Assembly: GCA_001442925.1 (NCBI GenBank)
Contig: LDXX01000004.1
Span: 127,001-191,000 of the forward strand
Direction: 5' to 3'
From: Candidatus Kryptonium thompsonii
Lineage (GTDB): Bacteria; Bacteroidota; Ignavibacteria; Kryptoniales; Kryptoniaceae
Length of the DNA: 64,000 bases
In this document: positions 36,417 to 47,100 of the stretch, in pieces
How the letters are laid out: each line of letters starts with the position of its first letter
Numbering within the stretch: position 1 is the stretch's first letter
Notes under the pieces: model-generated
What the model saw: the letters and a program-made list of their open reading frames with translations, nothing else
Databases searched by the model: none
Told to the model about the DNA's origin: nothing
Made by a program: the position numbers and the translations under genes

Positions 36417-36864
36417 AATTTCGCTTTTTTCAAAGCTTATCGCTACGGGTTTTTTCTTCGGCTATTCACCAATTGCACCGGGGACAGCCGGAAGTGTGGT
36501 TGCAGTTTTGATTTATTGGTTTTTTTTAAGTTCAAACCTCCAACTTTTGATAATTTCAATTCTCTTTTTTATCCTTGGGGTCTTCACATCTACTAAATTT
36601 GAGCAAAGAGATGGGCATGATCCTTCAATTGTCGTAGTTGATGAGATCGTTGGAATGTGGGTCTCACTTTTGTTTATTGAGAAAAAAATTGGGACTATTT
36701 TAACGGCGTTTTTAATTTTTAGATTAATGGATATAATTAAACCACCACCTGCAAGAAAATTTGATCGGTCGGAAGGTGGCTTTGGAATTATGATGGATGA
36801 TGTCATCGCTGGGATTTATGCAAATGTTTTGACACAAATTATCTGGCGTATATTCCTTAAATAA
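36379..36864 (+). CDS. pgpA: Phosphatidylglycerophosphatase A
   Basis: Converts phosphatidylglycerol phosphate to phosphatidylglycerol. The 161-residue protein has the PgpA hallmarks YSPIAPGTAGSVVA near residue 30, HDPSIVVVDEIVGMW in the middle, and KPPPARKFDRSEGGFGIMMD near residue 115, with four hydrophobic segments. Translation starts inside pgsA (38-base overlap), so the two products of this two-step pathway are tightly linked. Confidence 0.94.
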   Translation: MSQQAKELRNQHKISLFSKLIATGFFFGYSPIAPGTAGSVVAVLIYWFFLSSNLQLLIISILFFILGVFTSTKFEQRDGHDPSIVVVDEIVGMWVSLLFIEKKIGTILTAFLIFRLMDIIKPPPARKFDRSEGGFGIMMDDVIAGIYANVLTQIIWRIFLK

Positions 36865-36879
36865 AAAATTAAACTAAAA

Positions 36880-38130
36880 ATGCGGGCTGAAATAATAACC
36901 ATCGGTGATGAACTTCTTATAGGTCAGGTCGTAAACACAAATGCAAGTTATATCGGCATGAAACTTTCTGAAATTGGAGTAAAAGTTGAACGCATTGTCT
37001 CAGTTGGAGATGTTGAGAAAGAGATAATCGAAGAGCTTAGGTATGCCTTTAATAATTTTGATGTTGTGATATTAACAGGTGGGCTCGGTCCAACACATGA
37101 TGATGTGACAAAAAATGCTCTTTGTAAATTTTTCAATACTGATCTCGTTTTTAATGAGGATGTTTTAAACCAAGTTAAAGAATTCCTTGCAAAGCGAGGG
37201 CGAACCGAAATAAACGAAGCAAACAAATCACAAGCACTTGTTCCAAGAAAAGCAAAGATAATAACGAATTACTGGGGAACTGCTCCCGGATTTCTATTCG
37301 AAGAGCAGGGAAAGACCGTAATTGTGATGCCCGGCGTTCCAAAAGAGATGATGGGGATGATGGAAAACTTTGTGATAAACTACCTTTCTCAAAAAGCAAA
37401 AGGGCTTGTGATAAAACAAAGAGTTTTGAAAACAACGGGGATCCCCGAGGCTTACCTTTACGAAAAGTTGAAAGATACCGTTGAAGAAATTGAAAAATTT
37501 TGTAAAATTGCCTTTTTACCATCAGCTCTTGGGGTTAAAATTAGAATAACAGTTGAAGCAAAAAACCAAATCGAGGCGGATAATTTAATAAATGAAGCGG
37601 AGAAGAAAATCAGAGAAAAAGTTAACAAGTACATTTACGGAATTGATGATGAAGAGCTTGAGGAAGTGGTTGGAAAATTACTAACCGAAAGAGGTCTCAA
37701 ACTTGCAATCGCTGAATCATGCACAGGTGGATTGATCGCAGATAGAATCACAAATGTTCCCGGAAGTTCAAAATATTTTGAGCGAGGGATCGTCGCATAT
37801 AGCAACGAAGCAAAAATTCAAATACTTGGTGTTCCGGAGGAGCTTATAAAAAACCATGGCGCAGTAAGTCGTGAGGTTGCTGAAGCGATGGCTAAAGGTG
37901 TAAGAGAAATCTCTGGAGCAGACATCGGGATATCAACAACTGGAATAGCAGGTCCAACAGGGGCAACACCAACGAAACCCATTGGACTTATATGGATAGG
38001 ATATTCAGATAAAAATGAAACCTTTGCAAAAGAATTCAGATTTGGTGATGACAGGCTCGAAAATAAACAAAGAGCAGCACAAATGGCTCTTGAGATTTTA
38101 AGAAGAAAACTACTTGGGATTGAAATATGA
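36880..38130 (+). CDS. cinA: CinA family protein (nicotinamide mononucleotide deamidase-related)
   Basis: A 416-residue two-domain protein. Residues 1-170: MoCF-like domain (ITIGDELLIGQVVNTNASYIG in two pieces, TGGLGPTHDDVT). Residues about 255-416: PncC-like amidohydrolase with AESCTGGLIADRITNVPGSS, GIAGPTG. The C-terminal domain deamidates NMN and the N-terminal domain hydrolyses ADP-ribose in characterised relatives. Length fits CinA. The stop overlaps thpR (ATGA). Gene order cinA, thpR, recA resembles the cinA-recA arrangement seen in many bacteria. Confidence 0.93.
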   Translation: MRAEIITIGDELLIGQVVNTNASYIGMKLSEIGVKVERIVSVGDVEKEIIEELRYAFNNFDVVILTGGLGPTHDDVTKNALCKFFNTDLVFNEDVLNQVKEFLAKRGRTEINEANKSQALVPRKAKIITNYWGTAPGFLFEEQGKTVIVMPGVPKEMMGMMENFVINYLSQKAKGLVIKQRVLKTTGIPEAYLYEKLKDTVEEIEKFCKIAFLPSALGVKIRITVEAKNQIEADNLINEAEKKIREKVNKYIYGIDDEELEEVVGKLLTERGLKLAIAESCTGGLIADRITNVPGSSKYFERGIVAYSNEAKIQILGVPEELIKNHGAVSREVAEAMAKGVREISGADIGISTTGIAGPTGATPTKPIGLIWIGYSDKNETFAKEFRFGDDRLENKQRAAQMALEILRRKLLGIEI

Positions 38131-38687
38131 AAATAAGAACATTTATTGCAATTGATATACCTGAGAAAATCAAAGATGAAATTTTTGAAATTGAAAAAGA
38201 ACTGAGCAAAGCAGCGGGTGAGGGCATCAAATGGGAAGAAAAGGAAAAATTTCACATAACTTTAAAATTTCTTGGTGATGTAAATGAAGAGGCGATTAAT
38301 TCAATTTATCAGACTTTAAATGAAAGCTTAAGCGGGTTCGGGAAATTTTCTGTCATTTATAAAGGAATTGGCGCTTTCCCCGATTTTAAAAATCCGCGGG
38401 TTATATGGATTGGCTGTGAAGATCCAACTGGAAAACTTTTTGAACTTCAAAAGATAGTTGAAGAAAAAATGAGTGAACTTGGTTTTGAAAAAGAAGACAA
38501 AGAATATCACCCACATATAACCCTTGGCAGAGTTAAAAAAGCTAAAAATATTTCAAGCTTGATTAAGAAAATGGAAAATATTAATTTTGAAGCAAAGACA
38601 GGTGAGGTTGCAGAAGTTCTGATAATGAAAAGTGACCTTAAGCCAAGTGGTTCGGTTTACTCGGTTTTAAGAAAAATTAAATTATAA
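38127..38687 (+). CDS. thpR: RNA 2',3'-cyclic phosphodiesterase
   Basis: A 186-residue protein of the 2H phosphoesterase family. The two H-x-T/S-x motifs are HITLKFLG (near residue 44) and HITLGRVKKAK (near residue 130), forming the catalytic pair. The start RTFIAIDIPEKIKDEI is typical of ThpR (LigT). It opens 2',3'-cyclic phosphates on RNA. It lies between cinA (4-base overlap) and recA (17-base gap), and the recA ribosome-binding site AAAGGAG lies in that gap. Confidence 0.93.
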   Translation: MKIRTFIAIDIPEKIKDEIFEIEKELSKAAGEGIKWEEKEKFHITLKFLGDVNEEAINSIYQTLNESLSGFGKFSVIYKGIGAFPDFKNPRVIWIGCEDPTGKLFELQKIVEEKMSELGFEKEDKEYHPHITLGRVKKAKNISSLIKKMENINFEAKTGEVAEVLIMKSDLKPSGSVYSVLRKIKL

Positions 38688-38704
38688 TAAAGGAGTGATT
38701 TGAA

Positions 38705-39787
38705 ATGGCGGTTGACAAGAGCGAGAAATTAAAAATACTTCAAACGACAATTCAGCAGATTGAGAAAGAATATGGCAAAGGTGCGATAATGCGCCTGGGC
38801 GAAGGTCCAATTGCAAAAGTTGAAGCAATACCAACTGGCTCGATCTCTCTTGATGCTGCGATTGGAATTGGTGGAGTTCCAAGAGGAAGAATAACAGAAA
38901 TTTTTGGACCTGAATCATCAGGTAAGACAACGCTTTGTCTTCACATAATAGCAGAGGCGCAAAAAAGAGGTGGACTTGCTGCGTTCATTGACGCAGAACA
39001 TGCCCTTGATTTAAACTATGCTAAACGCCTTGGGGTTGATGTGAGTAATTTGCTTTTATCACAGCCTGAATTCGGAGAACAAGCGCTTGAAATAGTTGAA
39101 GCACTTGTAAGAAGTGGGGCGATTGATGTTGTAGTAATTGACTCAGTCGCTGCTCTTGTCCCAAGAGCTGAAGTTGAAGGAGAAATGGGGGATGCAACAA
39201 TGGGCGCACAAGCACGACTTATGTCACAAGCCCTAAGAAAACTCGCGGCGGCAATTAGCAAGTCAAATACAAGTGTTATCTTCACAAACCAGCTAAGAAG
39301 CAAAATCGGGGTCATGTTTGGCAATCCAGAGACAACGACTGGCGGATATGCTTTGAAATTCTACGCTGCGGTTCGACTCGACATAAGAAAAGTTGATGTG
39401 ATAAAAGAAGGTCAAGAGATAATTGGAAACAGAGTTAGGGTTAGGGTTGTAAAAAACAAGGTTGCACCACCATTTAAGGAAGCTGAATTTGACATACTTT
39501 ACAACGAGGGAATTTCTAAGGTAAATGACCTTCTCGACACCGCTGTCAACCTTGGAATAATTCAAAAAAGTGGCTCATGGTATTCATACAAGGATGAAAG
39601 AATCGGACAAGGAAGGGATGCTGTTAAAAAATTCTTCACTGAAAACGAGAATATCTTAAAAGAAGTTGAATATCTTGTGCGTGAGAAACTTGGACTTTTG
39701 CCTGAGGTGCCAGAGCAAAAAGTAAGTGAAGCAGAAGAAACCGCTGAAGAAGTGCAAGCTGAGACGAAACCAGTCAGAAAGAGATAA
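38705..39787 (+). CDS. recA: Recombinase RecA
   Basis: ATP-dependent strand-exchange protein for homologous recombination and SOS induction. Walker A is GPESSGKTT (68-76), Walker B contains [10 protein letters not shown], and the signature [14 protein letters not shown] (residues about 177-190) is intact. L2 region and C-terminal domain complete. Length 360 with an acidic, low-complexity tail ([15 protein letters not shown]) typical of RecA. No LexA box was recognised upstream. recX follows 21 bases later. Confidence 0.98.
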   Translation: MAVDKSEKLKILQTTIQQIEKEYGKGAIMRLGEGPIAKVEAIPTGSISLDAAIGIGGVPRGRITEIFGPESSGKTTLCLHIIAEAQKRGGLAAFIDAEHALDLNYAKRLGVDVSNLLLSQPEFGEQALEIVEALVRSGAIDVVVIDSVAALVPRAEVEGEMGDATMGAQARLMSQALRKLAAAISKSNTSVIFTNQLRSKIGVMFGNPETTTGGYALKFYAAVRLDIRKVDVIKEGQEIIGNRVRVRVVKNKVAPPFKEAEFDILYNEGISKVNDLLDTAVNLGIIQKSGSWYSYKDERIGQGRDAVKKFFTENENILKEVEYLVREKLGLLPEVPEQKVSEAEETAEEVQAETKPVRKR

Positions 39788-39808
39788 AGGTAAAAATTTA
39801 TCCAGCAG

Positions 39809-40468
39809 ATGCCCCTTGTTATAAATCTAAAACGGAAAAAAAGAACGAAGGAATGGTATCTCATTTATCTCGATGATGGGCACGAAATTTTATCCTATAT
39901 CGATTTCATCATCAAATTCAAAATTAAAACTGGAAAGCAACTAACACAAGAACAAATTGATGAAATCAAATCATCATCTGAATTAATTTTCGCCAAAGAA
40001 ATTGCGTATAAATTCCTAAGCTCCAAACCAAGAACACAAAAAGAGGTTGAAGAACGGCTTAGGCAAAAGGGAGTTAATGAAAATATAATTTCAAGAGTTG
40101 TCGAGGAAATAAAAAATTATGGTTTCATTAACGATCTTGAATACGCCAGGAGTTTTGTATTTGATAGGGCTCGATCGAAGACAGTTGGCAAATTTGCATT
40201 AAAACAAGCCCTGCTTGCGAAAGGAATTTCAAATGAAATAATTGACCAAGTTCTGTCAGAAAGAGAAAATGTTGTTGATGAGTTTGAAATAGCGCTTGCT
40301 CTTGCCAACCGAAAGCTAAAACAAATAAAATCATCAAAGAAGAAAAAGAGAGATAAAAACGAACAAAAAAGAAAAATCTATGAATTCTTAGCAAGACGTG
40401 GCTTTGATTGGGATGTGATAAATTCGGTCATCAGGAGAATTTTTAACGATTTCAAGTTTGAAAATTAA
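39809..40468 (+). CDS. recX: Regulatory protein RecX
   Basis: A 219-residue helical protein that modulates RecA filaments. RecX repeats are seen as FLSSKPRTQKEVEERLRQKG (residues about 71-90), NYGFINDLEYARSFVFDR (about 110-127) and KFALKQALLAKGISNEIID (about 134-152). It has an N-terminal strand-rich extension of about 65 residues, as in many RecX proteins. Position directly after recA is the commonest arrangement. Start ATG at 39809. Confidence 0.92.
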   Translation: MPLVINLKRKKRTKEWYLIYLDDGHEILSYIDFIIKFKIKTGKQLTQEQIDEIKSSSELIFAKEIAYKFLSSKPRTQKEVEERLRQKGVNENIISRVVEEIKNYGFINDLEYARSFVFDRARSKTVGKFALKQALLAKGISNEIIDQVLSERENVVDEFEIALALANRKLKQIKSSKKKKRDKNEQKRKIYEFLARRGFDWDVINSVIRRIFNDFKFEN

Positions 40469-40480
40469 TATTTGGGAAAA

Positions 40481-41539
40481 ATGTCATTTAGCCAAAAAGC
40501 TTTTGTTTTCATCGGCATACCAGTAGCTATGCTTCTTATGGTTTGGATAGCTTCCCTTGCTATTCATATATCGTTAATACTGATCCTTTCAATTTTTCTA
40601 TCTGTTGCTCTAAATCCCCTTGTGACATATTTTGAGAGTTTGGGGTTTAAAAGAATTATCTCTATAGCGATTGTCTTTGCAAGCTTATTACTTTTGCTTG
40701 TCTTTTTATCTATTTTCATAATCCCTGCATTTACACATCAATTTAAAACGCTTGCCGAGCAGCTTCAAAAAGTTCCCCTAGATGTTATAATCGTTTCAAC
40801 AATCCAAAGCTTGAAAGAGAAATTCCCGCTCTTAAAAGGACTTGACCTTGAGCATAAAGCCCAAGCCCTTGTCGCAGAATACTCAATTAAAGCTGCATCT
40901 GCACTGACATCAGCTATACCCATGATTTTTGAACTCTTTCTTGCTCCGTTCGTTGCATTTTTCATCTTAAAAGATGGAGAAAGATTCAAGAAAAATCTCA
41001 TAAGGGCGATACCGAACAAATACTTTGAAATGGGTTTAAATGTTCTCGATAAAATTGAAGCACAAATAACGGGTTATATTCGGGGACTTGTTTTAGAAGC
41101 AACAGCCCTTGGAATTATGTCTGCTATTGGCTCGGCAATTTTGGGGATTAACTTCGCATTTGTGATTGGCTTAATCGCAGGGCTTGCAAGCTTTGTTCCA
41201 TACCTTGGTGCTTTCGTTGGGGCTATACCAGCCTTGTTGATCTCGGTTGTTCAATTTGGAGATGGACGGATGATCCTTCCATTGATAATAATGTTCGTCA
41301 TAGTTCATCTAATTGATGATCTTGTGGTTCAACCTCTTGTTTACTCACACTCAGTTGGGATGCATCCAGTTGAAGTTGTTTTCGTGCTTTTAATTTTCGG
41401 TGAGCTGTTTGGATTGTTTGGGATGCTTATTGCAATCCCTGTTGAGGCAATCATAAAAGTTTCAATAAGAGAAATATATTGGGGTTTAACACATTATAAA
41501 ATCATAATGACGAAACATGAAAGTCTTAAATCAACCTGA
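40481..41539 (+). CDS. AI-2E family transporter
   Basis: A 352-residue membrane protein with seven to eight hydrophobic segments and the AI-2E (PF01594) motif ATALGIMSAIGSAILGINFA followed by GLIAGLASFVPYLGAFVGAIPA (in two parts) and HLIDDLVVQPLVYSHSVGMHP. Relatives export autoinducer-2, sodium/protons or small molecules, so the family name does not fix the cargo. The ATG at 40481 is preferred over the TTG at 40472. The 3' end overlaps the XRE regulator by 23 bases. Confidence 0.9.
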   Translation: MSFSQKAFVFIGIPVAMLLMVWIASLAIHISLILILSIFLSVALNPLVTYFESLGFKRIISIAIVFASLLLLLVFLSIFIIPAFTHQFKTLAEQLQKVPLDVIIVSTIQSLKEKFPLLKGLDLEHKAQALVAEYSIKAASALTSAIPMIFELFLAPFVAFFILKDGERFKKNLIRAIPNKYFEMGLNVLDKIEAQITGYIRGLVLEATALGIMSAIGSAILGINFAFVIGLIAGLASFVPYLGAFVGAIPALLISVVQFGDGRMILPLIIMFVIVHLIDDLVVQPLVYSHSVGMHPVEVVFVLLIFGELFGLFGMLIAIPVEAIIKVSIREIYWGLTHYKIIMTKHESLKST

Positions 41540-42131
41540 ACTTAACGGCCAATTTATTGCCCAGCAGTTAAAAACCTTGAGATTGTCAATGGATAAAAAG
41601 ATCACGGAAATAGCCGAAGCAACTGGATACGCACCATCTTACATTTCCCTGATCGAAAATGGGAAAAGGAGTTTGAACTATAGGATCTTGCGCCGAATTT
41701 TACTTTACGGATTCGGCGAAACATTGTCGAGTTTTCTTGCAAAGGTTCTGAATGATGACACAACTTCACACGACACACAAGTTTATAAAACCCCATTCAA
41801 ACTCTATAACGAAGATAAAACGGTATCAGCTCAAATTTTGATACCAATGGATATTTCAAGGGGAATCGAACTTGTTAAATTAACGCTTTTACCCGGTTCA
41901 TCATTCGAGGAGGAGTTTAAAGTTGATTTTAAAGTTCACGGCGCTGTTTTAAATGGAACCGTAGAAATTTACTATCCCGATCAAAAGATCGAAGTTTCTC
42001 AAAACGAAAGTTTTACACTTTCCATAAGGGCTGATTTAAATTATAGCTCGATTCGCTCAAATTTCAGAATCTCAAATTTATCTAAAAGCGTAGCGGATAT
42101 CATTGTAGTTTTCACACCGCCGGTATTTTAA
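41517..42131 (+). CDS. XRE-family regulator with cupin-like C-terminal domain
   Basis: A 204-residue DNA-binding protein. The helix-turn-helix lies at about residues 20-70 (ITEIAEATGYAPSYISLIEN). The C-terminal 120 residues form a cupin-type beta-barrel with LPGSSFEEEF and VHGAVLNGTVEIYYPD. Such regulators sense small ligands or metals through the cupin, but metal-binding His residues are few here. It overlaps the AI-2E transporter end and ends 1 base before the convergent M28 peptidase stop. Target genes unknown. Confidence 0.85.
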   Translation: MKVLNQPELNGQFIAQQLKTLRLSMDKKITEIAEATGYAPSYISLIENGKRSLNYRILRRILLYGFGETLSSFLAKVLNDDTTSHDTQVYKTPFKLYNEDKTVSAQILIPMDISRGIELVKLTLLPGSSFEEEFKVDFKVHGAVLNGTVEIYYPDQKIEVSQNESFTLSIRADLNYSSIRSNFRISNLSKSVADIIVVFTPPVF

Positions 42132-42132
42132 C

Positions 42133-43476
42133 TCATCTCCCCGGCAAAGGTATAACAATTAAACTTTCATTACCATCAAGATCAACCGCCTGAATTCCAA
42201 ATATGAAATTATCCTTAGATACATTTTTCAATGTGAACTCATTAACCTTCCCAACAAATATTTTCTTTTCCCACAGCGGAGATGTTGTTCCCCTGATACA
42301 GATATTATAACCCATAAGGTCTCCCTCAGTATTTAAATCCCATTTCAAAGTCGTGTCATACTCAAGTTCAGATATCTTTATCACTGGATTCTGCGGAGGA
42401 TGAGGAGCATTTGCAAGATGATAAAGCACACTTGCGTTAGCTCTTGTGATGTTAGCACAATATTCATAATCGACAAACTCAGGAAGGTCACCGTATTTTA
42501 CGCCTTTTTCAGTTCTAACATTTTGATGTTGCCTTGCGTAATTTTCGTTCATTTCACTTATTCTAACAGCTGGAAAACCTTGTTCATTGAACGGAGTATG
42601 ATCTCCACCGCGCAGGAATCTATCTCGCCTGAAAATTAATTCAATCTGAAAATTATCAAGATACCTTTCCGCAACCTCCTTGAAATACCTTGCAAGTTGT
42701 CTTGAAGGTGAATCATTTTCAAGTCCCACTTGTGTAATCAACCGCAACATATTTTCATCTCTTGAAATCGGTAAACCCTCCGAAAAAACCCTAACTCGCG
42801 TATTATCCACAATTCCATTTCCACCTTCCGTGTTTCCAATTATATCATTGTTTAAAACACCTAGAACTACAATTCCAGAATCTTTAAGTTTTTTCGCAAG
42901 ATGTCTGCTTCCGAGCAAACCCTGTTCCTCGCCAGCAAACAAAACAAACATTATCGTAAAATCAAACTCGTATTTACTCAAAACCCGAGCAAGTTCAAGA
43001 ACAGCTGCTGTTCCACTTCCATCGTCATTTGCACCCGGAGCAAAGCCAGTTGAATCAAGTGCATCTCCAGCCCTTGAATCATAATGAGCGCTTACGATGT
43101 AAACCTTATCTTTGTAGATTTTTCCTGGAAGCGTTGCAATAACATTTGCCATCTTAGTTGGCTTTGGAACCCTCGGACCAGCCGGAGCTATAAACTCATC
43201 AAATTCAACTTTCAACCTTCCACCGCTTTCCCTGCTGTATCTTTCAAGTTCTGATTTAATCCATCTCCGAGCCGCACCAATACCACGATTTTGACTGATT
43301 GTATCAGAAAGGGAATGACGAGTGTAAAAACTTACAAGCTTTTCAATGTTTCTTTTAATGCTATCAGCTGAGATCTTCTGAATTATTTCAACAACGGTGG
43401 AATTCCGTTTTACAAGTTGCTGTGAGAAAAGTGTGGACGAAAAAAGCAAAAGGATCAAAAAATTCCTTAACCTCAT
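42133..43476 (-). CDS. Secreted M28-family zinc aminopeptidase
   Basis: A 447-residue exported peptidase. Signal peptide MRLRNFLILLLFSSTLFS. Zinc ligands of the M28 domain are His131 (VSAHYDSR), Asp151 (GANDDGSG), Glu183/184 (AGEEQGLLGS, general base and ligand), Asp211 (NNDIIGN) and the later His in GGDHTPFNEQG. A C-terminal fibronectin type III-like segment (about 360-447: YDTTLKWDLNTEGDLMGYNI) follows. No T9SS tail is evident. It probably trims peptides in the periplasm or outside. Convergent with the XRE gene. Confidence 0.92.
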   Translation of the reverse strand: MRLRNFLILLLFSSTLFSQQLVKRNSTVVEIIQKISADSIKRNIEKLVSFYTRHSLSDTISQNRGIGAARRWIKSELERYSRESGGRLKVEFDEFIAPAGPRVPKPTKMANVIATLPGKIYKDKVYIVSAHYDSRAGDALDSTGFAPGANDDGSGTAAVLELARVLSKYEFDFTIMFVLFAGEEQGLLGSRHLAKKLKDSGIVVLGVLNNDIIGNTEGGNGIVDNTRVRVFSEGLPISRDENMLRLITQVGLENDSPSRQLARYFKEVAERYLDNFQIELIFRRDRFLRGGDHTPFNEQGFPAVRISEMNENYARQHQNVRTEKGVKYGDLPEFVDYEYCANITRANASVLYHLANAPHPPQNPVIKISELEYDTTLKWDLNTEGDLMGYNICIRGTTSPLWEKKIFVGKVNEFTLKNVSKDNFIFGIQAVDLDGNESLIVIPLPGR

Positions 43477-43616
43477 CTTAAAACCAAGTTTTTTAACTTA
43501 TTTACAAATTTTCAGACAAAAATCAAAAAATTTAGACAAACCCTTTTTAAAAAATCATCCCCCTAAAAACATGGTTGAAAAGTTGTAGTGTAAGGATCAC
43601 CAAGAATGTGAAAGAT

Positions 43617-44084
43617 TTACTTCACGCCCAATTTTTCACGGATCAGTCTAACTTCTTGGCTTGCCTTCTTTAATTCATTGTAAATCGCAACTGAAAAATT
43701 TTTAACTCTGTCGGGCTTTGGATTTGACTTGTTAAGCTCATCAATTAGATTTTTGTAGTGTAACTCAGCCTTTTTACAGTATTCATCAAGATAGGCAATA
43801 TTCCCTCTCACAAGTTCAAGCTGTTTTTCGGTAAGTGCCTTTTTAATTCCAGCGTAAGATTGCTTCACGTCGCTTAAACATTCCCCAATTTTTTCACCAT
43901 ATTTTTTAGCAACCTCTGGAATAACAGTATTTTCCCTTTCAACTTCAGCCTTTAAAGCCCCAGCATATCCTCGTACATTACGACAACACTTATCAAACTC
44001 ATCTAAATAATTCTTCAAGGATTGCCCTAAAAGAATAGCGGGAAGGATGATAAGTATAATTATGTGCGTTTTTAGGTGCTTCAT
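43617..44084 (-). CDS. Small secreted helical protein, unknown
   Basis: A 155-residue protein not recognised. A signal peptide (KTHIIILIILPAILLGQS) precedes an all-helical, charged, mature part with heptad-like stretches (AALKAEVE, ELVRGNIAYLDEYCKKAELH) and five Cys in the mature part. A strong Shine-Dalgarno (GGAGG) lies before the ATG at 44084. It sits in a run of minus-strand secreted proteins, but nothing links it to one of them. Possible role as a periplasmic adaptor or stress protein is only a guess. Confidence 0.7.
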   Translation of the reverse strand: MKHLKTHIIILIILPAILLGQSLKNYLDEFDKCCRNVRGYAGALKAEVERENTVIPEVAKKYGEKIGECLSDVKQSYAGIKKALTEKQLELVRGNIAYLDEYCKKAELHYKNLIDELNKSNPKPDRVKNFSVAIYNELKKASQEVRLIREKLGVK

Positions 44085-44164
44085 ACTTCGTCACCTCCAT
44101 AGATTTTATGTTTAAGCGAACTTGTTTAATCTCCTAAAGCTTCAAGCCTACCCTTCTCAGATCA

Positions 44165-47100
44165 TCAATAATCCGGACCAAAGGAGAAGTAGTAAACAGG
44201 TTTTGAAAATGAACCCCAATTAAACCGCCATGCAATGTCAATGCGCAAAAGCAATCCAAACAGATAAATCCTAAAACCATACCCTGTTCCAATTAACAGG
44301 TCTTTCGTCACTGTACCTGTAAATGGATCTGGCTCATAAAAAGCACGCCACGATCTCCATGAATCCCAAGCAGAGCCCGCATCAAGGAAAATAACTCCCA
44401 TTATGTTTCTAAATGCAAGTGGCAAAGCACCTCCAATGAAATATCTTATTAACGGAAATCTGAACTCAAGATTCATAAGTGCAAACTTAGAACCGTTTTG
44501 TTCATTGTAAACATAACCGCGAAGCGGAACAATTGGACCACTTATGGCCTCAAAGAAAAAGAAGTCAGCAGTACTTTCGATCGGAATATAATCATTCTTA
44601 ATAGCCCAGTTTATCCAAGCATCAACCCCACCGAGCATAAATCGTTGTCTGTTTTGCCCAGTGCTTCCTCCAGCCGTAAGCCTAAAAGCAAAGCTGTAAT
44701 CATTCCACAATTTAAAATATTTTCTATAATCAAAAATTCCAGTTAAAAATTGAATCCCATTTGATCCAAGCTTCGGACTTGCGTAGAAAGAAAGATAATA
44801 TCTTTCACCATTCGATGGGAAAATATAACGCCACAAGGAATTATCATGAACATAAGTTAGCGATGGCATCAAAATGGTTGAACGTTCCCCTATCTCTGGA
44901 AAATCAATATATTCACCAACTACATTGTAGTAACCAAGCCCAAAATCAATCCTTCTAAATTTATCAATCGGATAAGAGCCCATCAATGTCCCACCATATA
45001 ATCTATATCTGTAATAAAGCGGATAATATTGATCTCCCACACCGAAAAATCTTGCTATATGAAAAGCCTCAATCCCCCAGTTAATTCTTTTCGGAAGGTA
45101 AAAGTAAGCAAAGGCGTAATCGCTATTTTTGAGATCAAACACAAGGCTTGTTATTAAATAAATTTGATGATTCCCAAGCATATCGCTAAACATCATAAAC
45201 GCCTCACCCAAAACACCATAAAAAGTGCTATAACTGGCATTTGTATAAATTAAATCCGGTGTAAAATTAACTTTGTATCTGTAAACTTTATAACGACCTG
45301 ATTCATCAAGGTTATCAGGTGGTCTCAAGGAATCAATCCGTGATTTAATTGACATTGCCAAGCTATCCTGCCTAAATACATCAGCAAAAATATAGCTTCG
45401 GAGATTAATTTTTATATCACTCCCATAAGGTTGAACCAAAGATGTATCAGTTTTGCTAGAAGATTCACCTAAGAGATTTTCTCCTTTAGCTTTTGCAAGC
45501 TCCCTTTCCTTCTCCTTCAAAAATTCCGTAACGAAAATTGTCGGCTCAAGCTCCTGAATCTTCAAATCCCTCTCAAACGGCTGACGCAAAAGGAAAATAT
45601 CAAAACCACCATTATAAAAAGATGCAAACGCAAGTTTTGAACCATCATATGTGATCGATAATTGATAAATACCACTCAAAGAATTCGTCAATGGTCTTTC
45701 AAGCCCCGTTTCAAGATCTTTCTCATATATATTGTTAATTCCATTTCTATCGGAGATAAACAAAATTTTCTTGCCGTCAGGAGAAACCACAGGTGATGTT
45801 TCATCCCAATAGTCAGTATGTGTAATCCGCTTAATTTCGCGAGTTTCAAGGTCAACTGAGTAAATGTCATACTGATTAGGATCAAAGTTATACATTTTGA
45901 AATCCTGCGGTATCACATCTCTCGAAACGAAATCTTTTCTATCGGATGAGAAATAAATTAGCTTTCCATCAGGAGACCAAGTTGGATCAGCATCGCTGAA
46001 AATATCGTCAGTCAGATTAACAAGTGTTTTATTTGAAAGGTCGTAAACATAGATATCCGATTGCCCATGTTTCAAACCTACAAAGGCAAGCTTCGTTCCA
46101 TCCCTTGACCAGTCAACTGAGAAAATACCTTCAAGGTCAAATGTTATCTTTTGCTGCTTTTCCGTTTTAACATCAATTATAAAAATCGCATCGCGATCGC
46201 CACTTTTAACGGCAAGGGCTATTTTATTACCATCGGGAGACCATGTCAGACCTGGTGTTAATAGATGGAGCTCTTCAAAATTTTTAGTTCTGTTCCCTTT
46301 CACAATCTTTTTTATTATCTTCCCATCAATTGCTGACATTATGAAAACATCGAAATAATCATCTCTATCGGAAATGAAGGCAATCCTATCACCAGTAGGT
46401 GAAATCGTAGGGCTTGTGTTATAAAAGTTACCTTTTTTCGCGTGGTCTGTCAATCGTTTAGCAAACTCGTCAGGGGCTTCTCGTTTTGAAAAATCAGCCC
46501 AATACAATTTTTTCTGCTCCTTTACCCATCTATCCGAAAGTTCCTTCAAAGATATACCAAGTGAACTTTTTATACCAGCTTCAACACTTCTTAAACCCCT
46601 GATCCTATTTATAATCTCACCAATTTTCTCATCTCCATACTTTCTCGAAATATACCAAAAAACAGATTGCCCCCCTCTATAAGCAAAATAGCCATCAAGA
46701 TACTCTATCGGTGGAAGATAATCACTCACAGTTGCATCGCGCATAAACATATCAGAATTGACATCCCACCTTAACGCAGAAAACTCTGGTAAACCTTCAA
46801 CTATCCACATCGGCAATTGAAGTTGAATATTATTTATCAAAGCAGATTGCAAGGAACCACCATAAAACATATCATTCATCACAGCATGGACAAGCTCATG
46901 ATGTATCACATGGCGAAATTGTCTATATGAACCTTCAAATGGAACAACAACCCTGTTTTTGAATAGCTCCGTCACCCCACCGATTCCTTCCTCAAGATAT
47001 TCAGCCACTACATTTGTCTGCTGAAAGTCATTGTGAGAATTATAAACAACTATCGGAATACGATTTATGATTTCGTATCTAAGCAACTTACTTATTTTAA

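Noticed and set aside
39016-39324. 102-codon open frame opposite recA
   Set aside because: Antisense shadow of the conserved recA core.
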